This document shows, piece by piece, positions 6,722-16,500 of a stretch of DNA of 64,000 nucleotides. A program made the translations under genes and the position numbers. The notes below the pieces were generated by a model. The model was not told where the DNA came from and searched no databases. It worked only from the letters and a program-made list of their open reading frames with translations. Each line of letters begins with the position of its first letter. Position 1 is the first letter of the stretch. The DNA comes from Acinetobacter schindleri CIP 107287 (lineage in GTDB: Bacteria; Pseudomonadota; Gammaproteobacteria; Pseudomonadales; Moraxellaceae), in assembly GCF_000368625.1 (NCBI RefSeq), contig NZ_KB849574.1:124001-188000 (forward strand), read 5' to 3'.

Positions 6722-8653
6722 TTACACTCCAGCTCTTCTACGTTGCTCACGAATATAAATTAGGCATTCAGCTAATCGTTTTTCAATTAAGTTGTTTGAT
6801 TCTAGACTAGGCTCACGACCAAACTGAACTTTGAAGGCTTTTAACTTAGGCCATAGCTCAATGGCTTCTTCTTGAGTCATACTAATCTTAGTTGCTTCAA
6901 TTGCTTCCTTAATCAATTTTAGTACATTGACTGTGACTTCTTTTGATAGGATTTCAAATGCTTTTTGGAATGGATTCACAGATTGAATTAAATCAATATT
7001 AAGGTCTTCGATATTGATAAATTTATCTGCCATACGAATAAATTTTTTATCGCCAACTTCTTTGACTTCTGCTGTACTAATCACTGAGTCTACTACTAAG
7101 TATTGACTCACTTCTTCAAGTTCAGCTTTCGTTAAGTCAGGATATTTTGTTTGGATAATCTTAGGGATAAGGACTTTATTCACCACTTCAGGCTCAACCT
7201 TACCTGCTGAACCTGCAATCACCTTTGCATCTTGAAGAATCGCTGCTTTTAGGTCCACAAGATCATTTTCAATAATCGCCTTTGTTTTTGCTGTGCTTGG
7301 TTCTTTAAAACCTTTGATTGTTAGCGTACCCGGTGGAACAATATCTTCATCATCACGTTTCGTTTTAAACTTAAAGTTTGGTGCGAGTATTTGTTCCATT
7401 AATAAAGATGCAGTAATTGCTTTCAGCATATTGTTTACTGCAAATTTAACTTCAGTATCCTGTGCATCAGGTTGAGCAATAAGATTAGTAAATTGCGCAT
7501 GTGATTTGTTCGAGCTATCTCGTGTACAACGTCCCACAATCTGCACAATTTCAGTTAAAGAGCCACGATAACCAATCGTTAAAGCATGTTCACAGAATTG
7601 CCAGTCAAAGCCTTCCTTCGCCATGCCTAGGGCGATGATGAGATCAAGATCATCTACGGTTTTAATGTTACGTAGATATTCAACAACTTTATCACGACCA
7701 TCTTCTTCAACGAGGTCCGCTACTTTTAAAATCTTACCATCTGCACGTTTGACGGTGATAATTCCAGTATCAGGATTTTTAGCGACAAATTCACCAATGA
7801 TTTCGAGGATCGCATCCACCTCATCATATTTATCTTTGGTTGATTCACCTGAATTTACGTTTGGAATATGAATGATGGTTTTTTTATCTGTATCTAGTAC
7901 TTCTGCAATTGCAATAACGCCTTCATCATCTTTTGCAAAGTAACGTCCTTTGTAGAAGTGATAACCAATACCTAAAGACTTTAAATAGGTATAGCCATTA
8001 AGTTGTTCGTAATAGTTAAAAGAAACTTTATCAAACTTCGCTTCATCTTCAGGCGTAAGTACAGGAACGCTATCACCACGGAAGTATGAACCTGTCATCG
8101 CAACGATATGAGCCGTGGTATTGTCCATTAAAGATTTAAGAACAGTACCTAGAATATTGTCAGCATCGGCTGAAACATGGTGGAATTCATCAATTGCCAC
8201 TAATGTATTGTCAAATACATGATCTTCGAGTTCTTCAAAAGCAAATCTTAGTGTGGCATGTGTACATACTAAAATTTGATCTGTACCTTCCATAAAACGT
8301 TTAAAGGCTTTTACTTTGCTTTTATCGCCACCAGCAGTACATAAATTATTTTCAGGTTTGATGTCCCAATCTGCAAAAAAGCCGCTTTCACTCAGCTTAG
8401 TGCTAGCAAATGAACCACCAATAGAGCGTTCAGGTACGGCTACAATAACTTTGCTCAATCCTTGGTTGTGTAGCTTATCCAATCCCAAAAACATTAATGC
8501 ACGAGACTTACCTGATGCGGGTGGGGCTTTTAACAGTAAATACTGACTATTGCGAGATTCAAATGCACGAGCTTGCATAGCCCGCATCCCCATATTATTG
8601 ATTGAGGTGCTTTTTCCAGTTTGTTGATAATTTACTTCTATTAAATTTTTCAT
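6722..8653 (-). CDS. DEAD/DEAH-box (SF2) helicase of a restriction-like system
   Basis: A 643-residue superfamily 2 helicase. Motif I is LKAPPASGKS near residues 42-50, motif II is AIDEFHH with DEFH near 155-158, motif III is AMTGSYFRG, and motif VI is QIVGRCTRD near 371-379. These fit an ATP-driven DNA translocase like the motor subunits of Type I and III restriction enzymes. The frame extends to 8683, but the ATG at 8653 lies 4 bp after the methyltransferase stop and has GGGG upstream, so it is the likely start. The C-terminal 200 residues show no motif I recognise and may bind the nuclease or the 95-residue protein. Confidence 0.85.
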   Translation of the reverse strand: MKNLIEVNYQQTGKSTSINNMGMRAMQARAFESRNSQYLLLKAPPASGKSRALMFLGLDKLHNQGLSKVIVAVPERSIGGSFASTKLSESGFFADWDIKPENNLCTAGGDKSKVKAFKRFMEGTDQILVCTHATLRFAFEELEDHVFDNTLVAIDEFHHVSADADNILGTVLKSLMDNTTAHIVAMTGSYFRGDSVPVLTPEDEAKFDKVSFNYYEQLNGYTYLKSLGIGYHFYKGRYFAKDDEGVIAIAEVLDTDKKTIIHIPNVNSGESTKDKYDEVDAILEIIGEFVAKNPDTGIITVKRADGKILKVADLVEEDGRDKVVEYLRNIKTVDDLDLIIALGMAKEGFDWQFCEHALTIGYRGSLTEIVQIVGRCTRDSSNKSHAQFTNLIAQPDAQDTEVKFAVNNMLKAITASLLMEQILAPNFKFKTKRDDEDIVPPGTLTIKGFKEPSTAKTKAIIENDLVDLKAAILQDAKVIAGSAGKVEPEVVNKVLIPKIIQTKYPDLTKAELEEVSQYLVVDSVISTAEVKEVGDKKFIRMADKFINIEDLNIDLIQSVNPFQKAFEILSKEVTVNVLKLIKEAIEATKISMTQEEAIELWPKLKAFKVQFGREPSLESNNLIEKRLAECLIYIREQRRRAGV

Positions 8654-8657
8654 AACA

Positions 8658-11342
8658 TTAGTTATCCCCAACCATTTTCTCATATTTCTTAAATAAATAA
8701 TCTAATCTTTCATTGTCATCTTGAAATATAGACTTTCTATAGATACTTTCAATTAACAGGTCATTTTCTTTATGAACATTTTTCAGACTGAGAGGCATTT
8801 TTTCAGGATCATAAATATCAGCTATATTTTTATCTGAATATTTTTCTCGCTCCTGCAAGATAGCAATACTTTGATTGATTAATAAAAGTTTTTGATTTTC
8901 GTTAATTTTAGGGAAAGGAAAAGTGTTATAGCAAAGAATATTTGAATATCTAATTCGTGATTCTAATGCTCCTGCAACAGCTTTAGTCCAAAGCATATGC
9001 ATTTTGGATGATAAAATAGATAATAACTCTATAGGGGGATCATAGATAATTTGAGCGGAATTTAAAGTTATATAATTACTATCATAAATACCAACTGGTA
9101 AATAATCTCTTCTCTCTGAAGAAGTACAAGGAATTAGTAAAAGTGAATTTTTAGCTTCATGACGATATCTAAACTGATGTGACCTTGAAACTAATGTTTG
9201 CGCAACCTCTCCACCAGTTTCTCTAAATAATCTAACTTGCTCAATTCGATTTTTAATAGGTTCAATAGACATCGCAAAGTCTAAATCACAATTATCTATC
9301 CATAAACACCATCTTTTTTCATTATATAAATGTTCATTTCCACCAATTAAAGGTCTGATTAAATAGCTTGCTTCAGGATACTCTGTTTCTATTTTTAATT
9401 TTTCATCAGCATCTAGTTTTAAATAATTACCTTCTAGTGGCATGTTACCATATACCATTCTAGGTAAATTAGAAATACTTTCCTTTCTTTTTTTAACTAT
9501 TAAATCATTATTATCAGTAAGATAAGGTGAAATATTTTTCACAGACTTCACAACTAAATCTGTGAAAATAAGTCTTTTATTTTCAGATTTTGATCTTAAT
9601 CCTATAATAACACAACTAACGCCAGCATTTTTTTTGGCACTATTTCCCCATTTAAATGTTTGATGTGCAAAACCAATTTCAATGTTATTTGTAGGTAAAT
9701 GTGACCAGAGTAAGTCAACCTGATCACCTTGAACTAGTGAATTAGTAGTAACGAAAGCTAGTTTTGTATTTACATCAATTATTTCAGCCCCTTTTTTTAC
9801 CCAACAGGAAATATAATCAAGATTTTTATAAGTTTTAGATCCCTTAAAAACTAATGCCATATCATTTTTTTGATCCTTATTTTGTTTTTTAGCTCCATAA
9901 TATGGAGGGTTTCCTAAGATGAACCTTTCAGTATCTTTAGGACAAACTTCATTCCAATCCATTTGAAGTGAGTTTCCATTCATTATGTAACCTGAATTTT
10001 TTAATGGCAAAGTAGGAATGAGTTCACCAAATTCATCTTTAAAAGATAGATTCATTTGGTGTTCAGTCAACCATAAAGATAAAATTGCTATTTCATGAGC
10101 AAAATCATCAATTTCTATACCATAAAATTGAGAAACCTGAATTACTGAAAATGGTTTTGAAAGCTGACCTGTTTTATCAAGTTCAAGCTCTTGAATACGT
10201 TTTAAAAGCTCCATTTCAAACTTACGAAGCTCTTTATAAGCAATAATAAGAAAGTTTCCTGAACCACATGCAGGGTCAAAAATTTTCAATTGCCCTAAAC
10301 GCTGCTGTAGTTGCAATAATTTATTTATGCTGTTCTGATTCTTTTCTAGTTCTTCGTAAAGATCATTTAAAAATAAAGGTTCAATCACCTTCATAATATT
10401 TGGAACAGACGTATAGTGCTGTCCCATATTGCTACGTTGTTCTGTATGAACTACTGCTTGGAACATTGATCCAAAAATATCAGGGTTAATATCAGACCAA
10501 TCTAACTCTGCGCCACACTCAATTAAAATCCTACGTGATTTACGTGTGAATTTTGGTACTTGAATATCATCTTTAAACAAACCGCCATTTACATACGGAA
10601 AATCTGCTAAGTAGTCAGGTAAATCTGCTTCACGATCTTCAGCAGATTGGTTTAACACTTTAAATAATCGACTAATTAAAGCTGATAAATCTGATCCATC
10701 TTCATTACTCTTGGATATTGCCGAAGTGAACTGTTTGTCCTTAAAAATTTCGGTATCTTCAGCAAAATAACAAAATAAAAGTCGAGATAAGAAAATATTG
10801 AGTTGATGTAAGTTATCTTTATTATTTAAGTCATTTTCATCAAAATTATCGGCTTTAATTTCGTCAAATAGCTTTGCTAGTTTTTCAGCAGCCTTAACAT
10901 CCGCAGGGTTTTCACCCTGATATACAGCTTTTTCCATGCCTGCCCAAGGCAAGAAAAAATCAAATTTCTTCGCTAAGTCTGCGAAAGGAACATCTAATGG
11001 ATCATTTGTTTTTGTATCAATGGCTAAAATAGTTTTAAAGTCGGTCACAATCAAGAAACGAATTTTGTTGGTTTCAGTTCGCTTCTCTTTCTTCATTTCA
11101 TCGATAAGAACATGTAGATCCTGTTGTCTTGCGATCTTAAAATAAAGCTGACGCTTCCAAAAAACGGAATTCTCTTTATCTTCAGCTAAATTTCGCTCAC
11201 CTGAACGTACACGCCACACAGACTGACTACGATGACCATAAGCTAAAAGCAATTCATAGATAAAATCTTTGTGGGCCAACTTACCCTGAGAAATCAAGTG
11301 AATAAGTTGTTTTATATTTTCTTCAATTTGGATAATATTCAT
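8658..11342 (-). CDS. Class I N6-adenine DNA methyltransferase of a restriction-like system
   Basis: An 894-residue DNA methyltransferase. The SAM-binding motif I is FDPACGSGNF near 355-364 and the catalytic motif IV is GNPPYY near 477-482, the NPPY type that methylates adenine N6. The first 300 residues resemble the N-terminal and helical spacer regions of MmeI/Type IIG-like enzymes, and the last 250 residues, with RYSNILCYNTFPFP, look like a TaqI-type target-recognition domain. No PD-(D/E)xK cleavage site is obvious, so cutting probably falls to the GIY-YIG protein. It is the first gene of the operon methyltransferase, helicase, 95-residue protein, nuclease. I see no strong Shine-Dalgarno before the ATG. 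Confidence 0.87.
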   Translation of the reverse strand: MNIIQIEENIKQLIHLISQGKLAHKDFIYELLLAYGHRSQSVWRVRSGERNLAEDKENSVFWKRQLYFKIARQQDLHVLIDEMKKEKRTETNKIRFLIVTDFKTILAIDTKTNDPLDVPFADLAKKFDFFLPWAGMEKAVYQGENPADVKAAEKLAKLFDEIKADNFDENDLNNKDNLHQLNIFLSRLLFCYFAEDTEIFKDKQFTSAISKSNEDGSDLSALISRLFKVLNQSAEDREADLPDYLADFPYVNGGLFKDDIQVPKFTRKSRRILIECGAELDWSDINPDIFGSMFQAVVHTEQRSNMGQHYTSVPNIMKVIEPLFLNDLYEELEKNQNSINKLLQLQQRLGQLKIFDPACGSGNFLIIAYKELRKFEMELLKRIQELELDKTGQLSKPFSVIQVSQFYGIEIDDFAHEIAILSLWLTEHQMNLSFKDEFGELIPTLPLKNSGYIMNGNSLQMDWNEVCPKDTERFILGNPPYYGAKKQNKDQKNDMALVFKGSKTYKNLDYISCWVKKGAEIIDVNTKLAFVTTNSLVQGDQVDLLWSHLPTNNIEIGFAHQTFKWGNSAKKNAGVSCVIIGLRSKSENKRLIFTDLVVKSVKNISPYLTDNNDLIVKKRKESISNLPRMVYGNMPLEGNYLKLDADEKLKIETEYPEASYLIRPLIGGNEHLYNEKRWCLWIDNCDLDFAMSIEPIKNRIEQVRLFRETGGEVAQTLVSRSHQFRYRHEAKNSLLLIPCTSSERRDYLPVGIYDSNYITLNSAQIIYDPPIELLSILSSKMHMLWTKAVAGALESRIRYSNILCYNTFPFPKINENQKLLLINQSIAILQEREKYSDKNIADIYDPEKMPLSLKNVHKENDLLIESIYRKSIFQDDNERLDYLFKKYEKMVGDN

Positions 11343-11420
11343 GTAGGCACAGAACCATTCAATAGCTGTCTAATATTTTATATAAATAAAAAAATATATA
11401 AATAACAAAATTTTATCCTC

Positions 11421-11437
11421 ACGACATATTTTGTCGT
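11421..11437. promoter_or_regulatory. Small inverted repeat upstream of the methyltransferase operon
   Basis: ACGACA, a 5-nt centre, and TGTCGT form a short inverted repeat about 80 bp before the methyltransferase ATG. The rest of the 11343-11554 gap is very AT-rich with nothing else I can name. It could be an operator controlling the restriction operon; there is no T-run that would make it a terminator. Confidence 0.25.
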
Positions 11438-11554
11438 CATTTATACTTACCCGATAGATAACTTCTGTTAGTTTTATTTAATATTTCAAAAATAAGGTTT
11501 TTGCTAATTTATGTGTAATACCTCATATTTATCAAAACACAACTAACCAAGACT

Positions 11555-12295
11555 TTAATTCACTGCACTTAAAAGCCTTCTTAAGTTTTCAAAAATTTGA
11601 TTCTGAACATTTTCCTTGGGTTCTCCCCAAATATCACTTAACTTATTAATAACAGGCATGACCGATGCTGGCTGTAGCGGCTTATTCCCATTCCTAACAA
11701 AAGGTCCATCTGTTTCAGTTAATATTCTATCTTTTGGTATATGACTTACAAGCAACCGACCTCTATCACTAGACAACATCCTTTGGTTAACTGAAAACCA
11801 GCATCCTTGAGCGATGGCTTTTTTTAAACCATCCTGTTTCCCTGTATACCAATGTAAAATTGGTATACCATTATTAAAATAAGTATCTAATCCATCTAAA
11901 GTCGCTTCCACAGCATTAAGACTATGTATAGTTAATATTTTAGGTGAAGAACTATTAGCTGTTTTCAAAATATGTTGGAAAACTTTACTTTGTATATTTT
12001 GATGAGCTTTCAGTGCTGATGAGCCGTCCAGACCAATCTCACCTATATACTTTGTTTCATTGATTAGTAAATCAAAAAAATCTAACTCGTCATAACGCTC
12101 ATGTGCTATTTGAGGATGAAGACCAAGGGCTGTCTGAATTCGTTTATGATTTTCAGCAAGCTTCTTTGTACCAAACCAAGCTTTTGGCGTAGTTGTTACA
12201 GACAAAATATAATTTGACTCTCCACAAGCTGAGACCACAGCTTGTGGATTTTCGTATAAGTCCAAATGACAATGAAAATCGATCAACGGAAACAT
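11555..12295 (-). CDS. qatD: QatD, TatD-family nuclease of the Qat defence system
   Basis: A 246-residue TatD-like metal-dependent hydrolase. The metal ligands are in order: HCH at residues 8-10, Glu86 in GEIGLD, His124 in IHSLN, His148 in LHWYTG and Asp196 in ETDGP. TatD proteins are DNases; in QatABCD antiphage systems this is the fourth gene. Its ATG overlaps the qatC stop by one base (TAATG), showing translational coupling. The order ATPase, QatB, QueC-like, TatD-like is the known Qat layout, so the assignment rests on both family and context. The four genes end here. Confidence 0.9.
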   Translation of the reverse strand: MFPLIDFHCHLDLYENPQAVVSACGESNYILSVTTTPKAWFGTKKLAENHKRIQTALGLHPQIAHERYDELDFFDLLINETKYIGEIGLDGSSALKAHQNIQSKVFQHILKTANSSSPKILTIHSLNAVEATLDGLDTYFNNGIPILHWYTGKQDGLKKAIAQGCWFSVNQRMLSSDRGRLLVSHIPKDRILTETDGPFVRNGNKPLQPASVMPVINKLSDIWGEPKENVQNQIFENLRRLLSAVN

Positions 12296-13620
12296 TAAAT
12301 GTTTACACCTAAATTCTCTTTTTTTAGATACTGCTCTACTTCCGCAAACCCTCTTAAAACAGTATCAATGATTTGCTGACGTTCCTTAGGCTCTATTGGC
12401 AAAAATCCAGATTTTGCTACCCACAAATTTGTGTTTCCAGTATTTTTAATTTTGCTGATCGCCATAACCATAGACATTAGGTCATCCCTCTGCTTATCTC
12501 GTTTAATCACATCACTTAAAACAGAATATTGATAATCAGTTAAATCTTTAAATTGGGATGCATTAAATGAGGCACGCCTAATCAAACACGGTAAGCACTT
12601 ACCACATTGCACTCCTGACCTCTTCCATTTCCCACAGGATACTGTATCAGTAGCAACCTTTTTCAATAACTTTTGATCTTTACATTCGAGCATCATTTCT
12701 CCTTTGGTCTTGAACTGATAAGGATTTAATAACTCTACTGGTAAATCTATACTTGAAAATAGTTCATTTAATTTTTTTAGAAAGTATGGATGTGTTGTTC
12801 GCGTACTTAATGAACCTATTCGCCTAGGAGTAAGTGGAGGGTTAATAGAAATGAGGCCATTCTCGGGAATGTAAAGCGGTATTATCTTATTTGAATGATG
12901 GTTTTTACTCAAAGCAGTAGCGATTAAAGCTCCAAAGGCAATAAAGTTAAAACTGCGCGTTCTCATTTGAACATCTGCTGGAATTTCTTTAACTTTCCGA
13001 GGATTTGCTACAACTTGAAATCTAGCATTACTAAGTCGAAGCTTGTGGTACACACCATCTTGCTTTTGTCTATCTTTTGGGTAAGCATGACTGACTAAAA
13101 CTGATTTTTTTCCTTGAAACTGCAAATCTATCGCACCAATTGTACTATCCAAACCTCCTGAAAATAAGCAAACAGAATCATGCTTATTTATGAAAATTTT
13201 TCGTGCTTTCATACCTTTCATCATTTCAGGGATTTGAAAGTCACTTTGTCTAAATTCAAAATCCCACAAGTCTCCACTTAAAAAATGCAATGTTTCCTTT
13301 AAGAGCGGTTTTTGTTTATCCCAAAGAGTTGGATTTAACATTGGAAGGTTTATCTTTAATTGGCGACACCATGCATCTTCTGCTCGACTATCTCTCTCTA
13401 CAAAAGTATCAGCAGCCGTTACTGCTAATGAAAGCATCATTAAATCAAAAGCTGTTTCATCCGATTCCTCTTGAAGTCTTCTAAATTCAATTAGTGCTGC
13501 TCCACCAATACTATTGTATTTGCCAGAAACGGCAGACTTCCCAAACATCAAAACAGGTAATAATCGATCTGACAAAGGTGGTAATTTGGCACTATCAGTT
13601 TCAAAATAAAGCTCAATCAT
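12295..13620 (-). CDS. qatC: QatC, QueC-like PP-loop protein of the Qat system
   Basis: A 441-residue protein with a PP-loop ATP pyrophosphatase motif, FSGGLDST, near residues 153-160, as in QueC of 7-deazaguanine synthesis. A zinc-type cysteine set follows near the C-terminal third: Cys329, Cys339, Cys342 and Cys345 in the QCGKCLPC region. QueC itself is about 230 residues, so this is a longer, defence-specific version with an extra N-terminal region of about 145 residues. It overlaps qatB by 8 bp and qatD by 1 bp. In Qat systems it is thought to modify a nucleobase or protein; the substrate is not settled. Confidence 0.9.
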   Translation of the reverse strand: MIELYFETDSAKLPPLSDRLLPVLMFGKSAVSGKYNSIGGAALIEFRRLQEESDETAFDLMMLSLAVTAADTFVERDSRAEDAWCRQLKINLPMLNPTLWDKQKPLLKETLHFLSGDLWDFEFRQSDFQIPEMMKGMKARKIFINKHDSVCLFSGGLDSTIGAIDLQFQGKKSVLVSHAYPKDRQKQDGVYHKLRLSNARFQVVANPRKVKEIPADVQMRTRSFNFIAFGALIATALSKNHHSNKIIPLYIPENGLISINPPLTPRRIGSLSTRTTHPYFLKKLNELFSSIDLPVELLNPYQFKTKGEMMLECKDQKLLKKVATDTVSCGKWKRSGVQCGKCLPCLIRRASFNASQFKDLTDYQYSVLSDVIKRDKQRDDLMSMVMAISKIKNTGNTNLWVAKSGFLPIEPKERQQIIDTVLRGFAEVEQYLKKENLGVNI

Positions 13621-14377
13621 TTAAATAGTCCTCCCATTCACCCCAAATATCTTCTAAGGCTTTCATTTGTATATTTTCAATATCTTTTCTTGTTAATGAA
13701 TTCGTACCATTCTTTAATTGCTTACTCATATGCTTATCCACTGAAGAATTTATTAAGGAACGTAGATCCTGCTCAAGACTAGCAACATTCTCAGGCGTAT
13801 CAGCTTTATCAAAAGCAGCTCTTGAATCTAAGACAATTTGTTGAAATAAATACTGCTCTGTGTAATTCAGCATTAAATCAATAATCATATCACTAGAAAT
13901 TTGATTGAAATCAAACTCATCTATCCCATCTAAACATTCAGCTAAAGATTGATTTAAACTTGCCCTGATTCGCTCAGAGTCTCCATCAATAACTAAAAGG
14001 TTTTCTATAATTTGATCAATAACAATATCAATAGGTTTACCATTTAGATCTGATATTTTCAGGTTTAAATAGTCATTTCCAGCTTGAATATTCTGGAATA
14101 AATCAAATAAACCTCCACCAGTTGCAATAAGTTTTTGGTAGCGTTGAGGACCTACCTTTTTTCCACCTGTTGCATTCTTAGCATAATGACCAATCGCTTT
14201 TCTTAAGTTTGTACCACTTGGACCCGATGGTTTATTCGCTGCCTTCCCTAAATACCCCCTAAATTCACCTAGAGTATTATCTATTCCACATGCAATTGAT
14301 CCTCCCCCCTCATTTGCCCAAGATGGCACTAATGGAGTCTTTCCATTTGGCCCCTTACTTGAAGTTGATGTTCCCAT
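13613..14377 (-). CDS. qatB: QatB, uncharacterised subunit of the Qat system
   Basis: A 254-residue protein starting MGTSTSSKGPNGKTPLVPSW, the glycine/serine-rich start typical of QatB proteins, and it sits between QatA and QatC. Beyond the flexible first 40 residues it is mostly helical and acidic near the end. No enzyme motif is visible. QatB is probably the protein partner or substrate for the QueC-like subunit, by analogy with N-terminal glycine modification seen in other QueC-like defence systems, but that is inference here. The ATG is 27 bp after qatA and the stop overlaps qatC. Confidence 0.85.
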   Translation of the reverse strand: MGTSTSSKGPNGKTPLVPSWANEGGGSIACGIDNTLGEFRGYLGKAANKPSGPSGTNLRKAIGHYAKNATGGKKVGPQRYQKLIATGGGLFDLFQNIQAGNDYLNLKISDLNGKPIDIVIDQIIENLLVIDGDSERIRASLNQSLAECLDGIDEFDFNQISSDMIIDLMLNYTEQYLFQQIVLDSRAAFDKADTPENVASLEQDLRSLINSSVDKHMSKQLKNGTNSLTRKDIENIQMKALEDIWGEWEDYLND

Positions 14378-14404
14378 AATTCCTTCCTTTTAATAACTTA
14401 TAAA

Positions 14405-16198
14405 TTAGCTGTTAAACCAAACTTCATCTTTAATAAGACTTTTAAACCAAGGTTTAAGTTTTGGCATAACTTCTGAAATCAAGGCTTTGAACTGAGCCCT
14501 AGTTTCTTCTAATTCTTGTGCTAGTAAAAATGCACCAGCAAAACCTGATGGTATTTCACTCCAATTTGAATGTTGTCTTAATTCTTCTAAAATCAAACGC
14601 ATTACATCTTTTTCTTCCCCTTGAGGAATTGTTCCAATTGCTTTAATTGCAGATGGCGAAGATACCTTGGATGTTCTTATTAATAGCCTATACGCACTAT
14701 CTGCAATTTCAGATAAACCTCTAGAAACTATGCGAAGTGGGACAGTTTCTTTACTTAAATAAACAAGTGGTCTTAAATCTCTATCTGAAATAGACGGTTC
14801 CAAATTCACCCAATCAAAAAGGAAGACTTTGTGTTCTTTCCAATCTTTTGGTAATTTTTCTTCAAAAGCTTCGAGATCATTTTTAACAGCCTCAAGCTGT
14901 CTAAATAGTTCTGGCTTTCCATCGGCAGTAGCATTAATTTCATTGTAGAGAATAGATATCGCAGTTGATTTACAGCATCTTTCAAACAATGCCATTTTTG
15001 CTATAAGTTTCAAATCCACAGGCATCTGTCGGGCGCTTGCTATCATATTTCGCATACTTATTACATTTAGCATACGCTTTACAATTCTTGGATTACCTTC
15101 AACGCTTTTGGAGGTTGCCAATAATGGTGCTATTCGATCGGCTACAGTAAAATCATTTAAAAGATTGAATGTACTTGGACCATCCGAATCTAAGAGTAGC
15201 AAAGCTTTCTCCACGCTAATCGGATCTTCTTTCCAAGAAAGCCTCAAATTCTTTTCTAAACCAGTTCTTAATGCTTCTATTTTAACCTGTTGCTTTCCAT
15301 AGGTTTCATGAATTGATGCGTAAAGTAAAAATAAATATGCTCTAACTTCACGAGTACTAATTTTTGGAACTTTAACTGGAAATTGAATTAACTTATCCAA
15401 ATAGTCTGTAATATGTTTTTCATCTATACCATTGAAGTGTTCTTTAACAGCATGTCTTACCATATCTTCATCAGCTGCTATCACAAAAGCGGTATTGGGC
15501 ATAAATAAAAATAAGCGTAATGATTCCAATGTTTGTATAGTCTGCTTTGGTAAACATCTATCTAGGTTGTCTACGAAGATGACTATTTTCTTGTTAAATC
15601 CCACAAGCAAATCTGCAAATTCTGTTTTTAAAGCAGCTATTTCTTTCGGTGCAGATGTCATTTCTTCATTCAAAAGTTCTTTTAAACTACTCTGACCATC
15701 TTTTATTATTTTACTTATTGCCTCACCATCTTCTGAATCAGCTTTCCCTTTAATCCCATCACCAAGAGCTTCAACTGCTTTGTATGCAGCACCAAAAGTT
15801 GGCACTCCAGCCATCCAAGAAGCACCTTCTGCGGCCATTGCTAACAAACGTAATTTATTTACTCGTTTAGTTATTGTCTTCGTTTTATCTAAAAGGGTCT
15901 TATTGTCCTCTACAAGTTTGGCTATCTCTAAAGCAACAACTTCAATTAATGCGGCTCTCGCATCATCAAACCCTTGATAAAGCCATGCATCAAACTTTAT
16001 AAGAATATAATCTTTTTCATTTTCTGATTGTAGCTTTTGTTCAATCAAATTTAAGATTGTTGATTTTCCTGTCCCCCAAGAGCCAAATACTCCTATTGAA
16101 ATCGGTAACATTGTAGGATTACTTAATACATTGACTACAATTTCAGAGGCTTCAGAATAATTTAAAAAATCCTTTTTTGATTCGATATCTGACCACAT
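14405..16198 (-). CDS. qatA: QatA, KAP-family P-loop ATPase of the Qat system
   Basis: A 597-residue KAP NTPase. Walker A is GSWGTGKST near residues 39-47 and Walker B is KIVIFVDNLDRC near 204-215. Between them, residues 117-145 form a hydrophobic, alanine/glycine-rich stretch, the usual KAP insertion that may touch the membrane. The C-terminal half has no recognised motif. It is the first gene of qatABCD and likely the infection-sensing or motor subunit. The start ATG is well placed at the beginning of the conserved N-terminal helix. There are about 300 bp of AT-rich sequence upstream, so the promoter of the operon should be in 16199-16400. Confidence 0.9.
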   Translation of the reverse strand: MWSDIESKKDFLNYSEASEIVVNVLSNPTMLPISIGVFGSWGTGKSTILNLIEQKLQSENEKDYILIKFDAWLYQGFDDARAALIEVVALEIAKLVEDNKTLLDKTKTITKRVNKLRLLAMAAEGASWMAGVPTFGAAYKAVEALGDGIKGKADSEDGEAISKIIKDGQSSLKELLNEEMTSAPKEIAALKTEFADLLVGFNKKIVIFVDNLDRCLPKQTIQTLESLRLFLFMPNTAFVIAADEDMVRHAVKEHFNGIDEKHITDYLDKLIQFPVKVPKISTREVRAYLFLLYASIHETYGKQQVKIEALRTGLEKNLRLSWKEDPISVEKALLLLDSDGPSTFNLLNDFTVADRIAPLLATSKSVEGNPRIVKRMLNVISMRNMIASARQMPVDLKLIAKMALFERCCKSTAISILYNEINATADGKPELFRQLEAVKNDLEAFEEKLPKDWKEHKVFLFDWVNLEPSISDRDLRPLVYLSKETVPLRIVSRGLSEIADSAYRLLIRTSKVSSPSAIKAIGTIPQGEEKDVMRLILEELRQHSNWSEIPSGFAGAFLLAQELEETRAQFKALISEVMPKLKPWFKSLIKDEVWFNS

Positions 16199-16406
16199 AA
16201 TATTTGTTTCGCAGTTTTTCTACTTGACTTCCAATCTATCAATAAATATTTAAAATTCAATAAATAAAAAGTCTACGTACAATTTCATACCATATAAAAA
16301 TGCTAATACAAATACCCTATGCCCTCAAAAACCTAAATCCCATAAGTTAATTTATATAGTTAACGTACTAATCATTTTTTAGACAATAGCAACCATTGAT
16401 GTGCAC

Positions 16407-16433
16407 AAAAAAATAAGGGAGCTTGTACTCCCT
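16407..16433 (-). terminator. Rho-independent terminator after the Gp3-like gene
   Basis: On the minus strand AGGGAG, a 6-nt loop, CTCCCT (16416-16433) is followed by TTATTTTTTT. It lies about 70 bp downstream of the stop at 16501 and separates the recombination block from qatA. The rest of 16199-16500 is AT-rich with no gene that I can support. Confidence 0.75.
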
Positions 16434-16500
16434 ACTATAAAGAAATTCCTCAACATAGATGTATTGAAATCACTAGCTGATCAATCAACACTTAAGCTAT

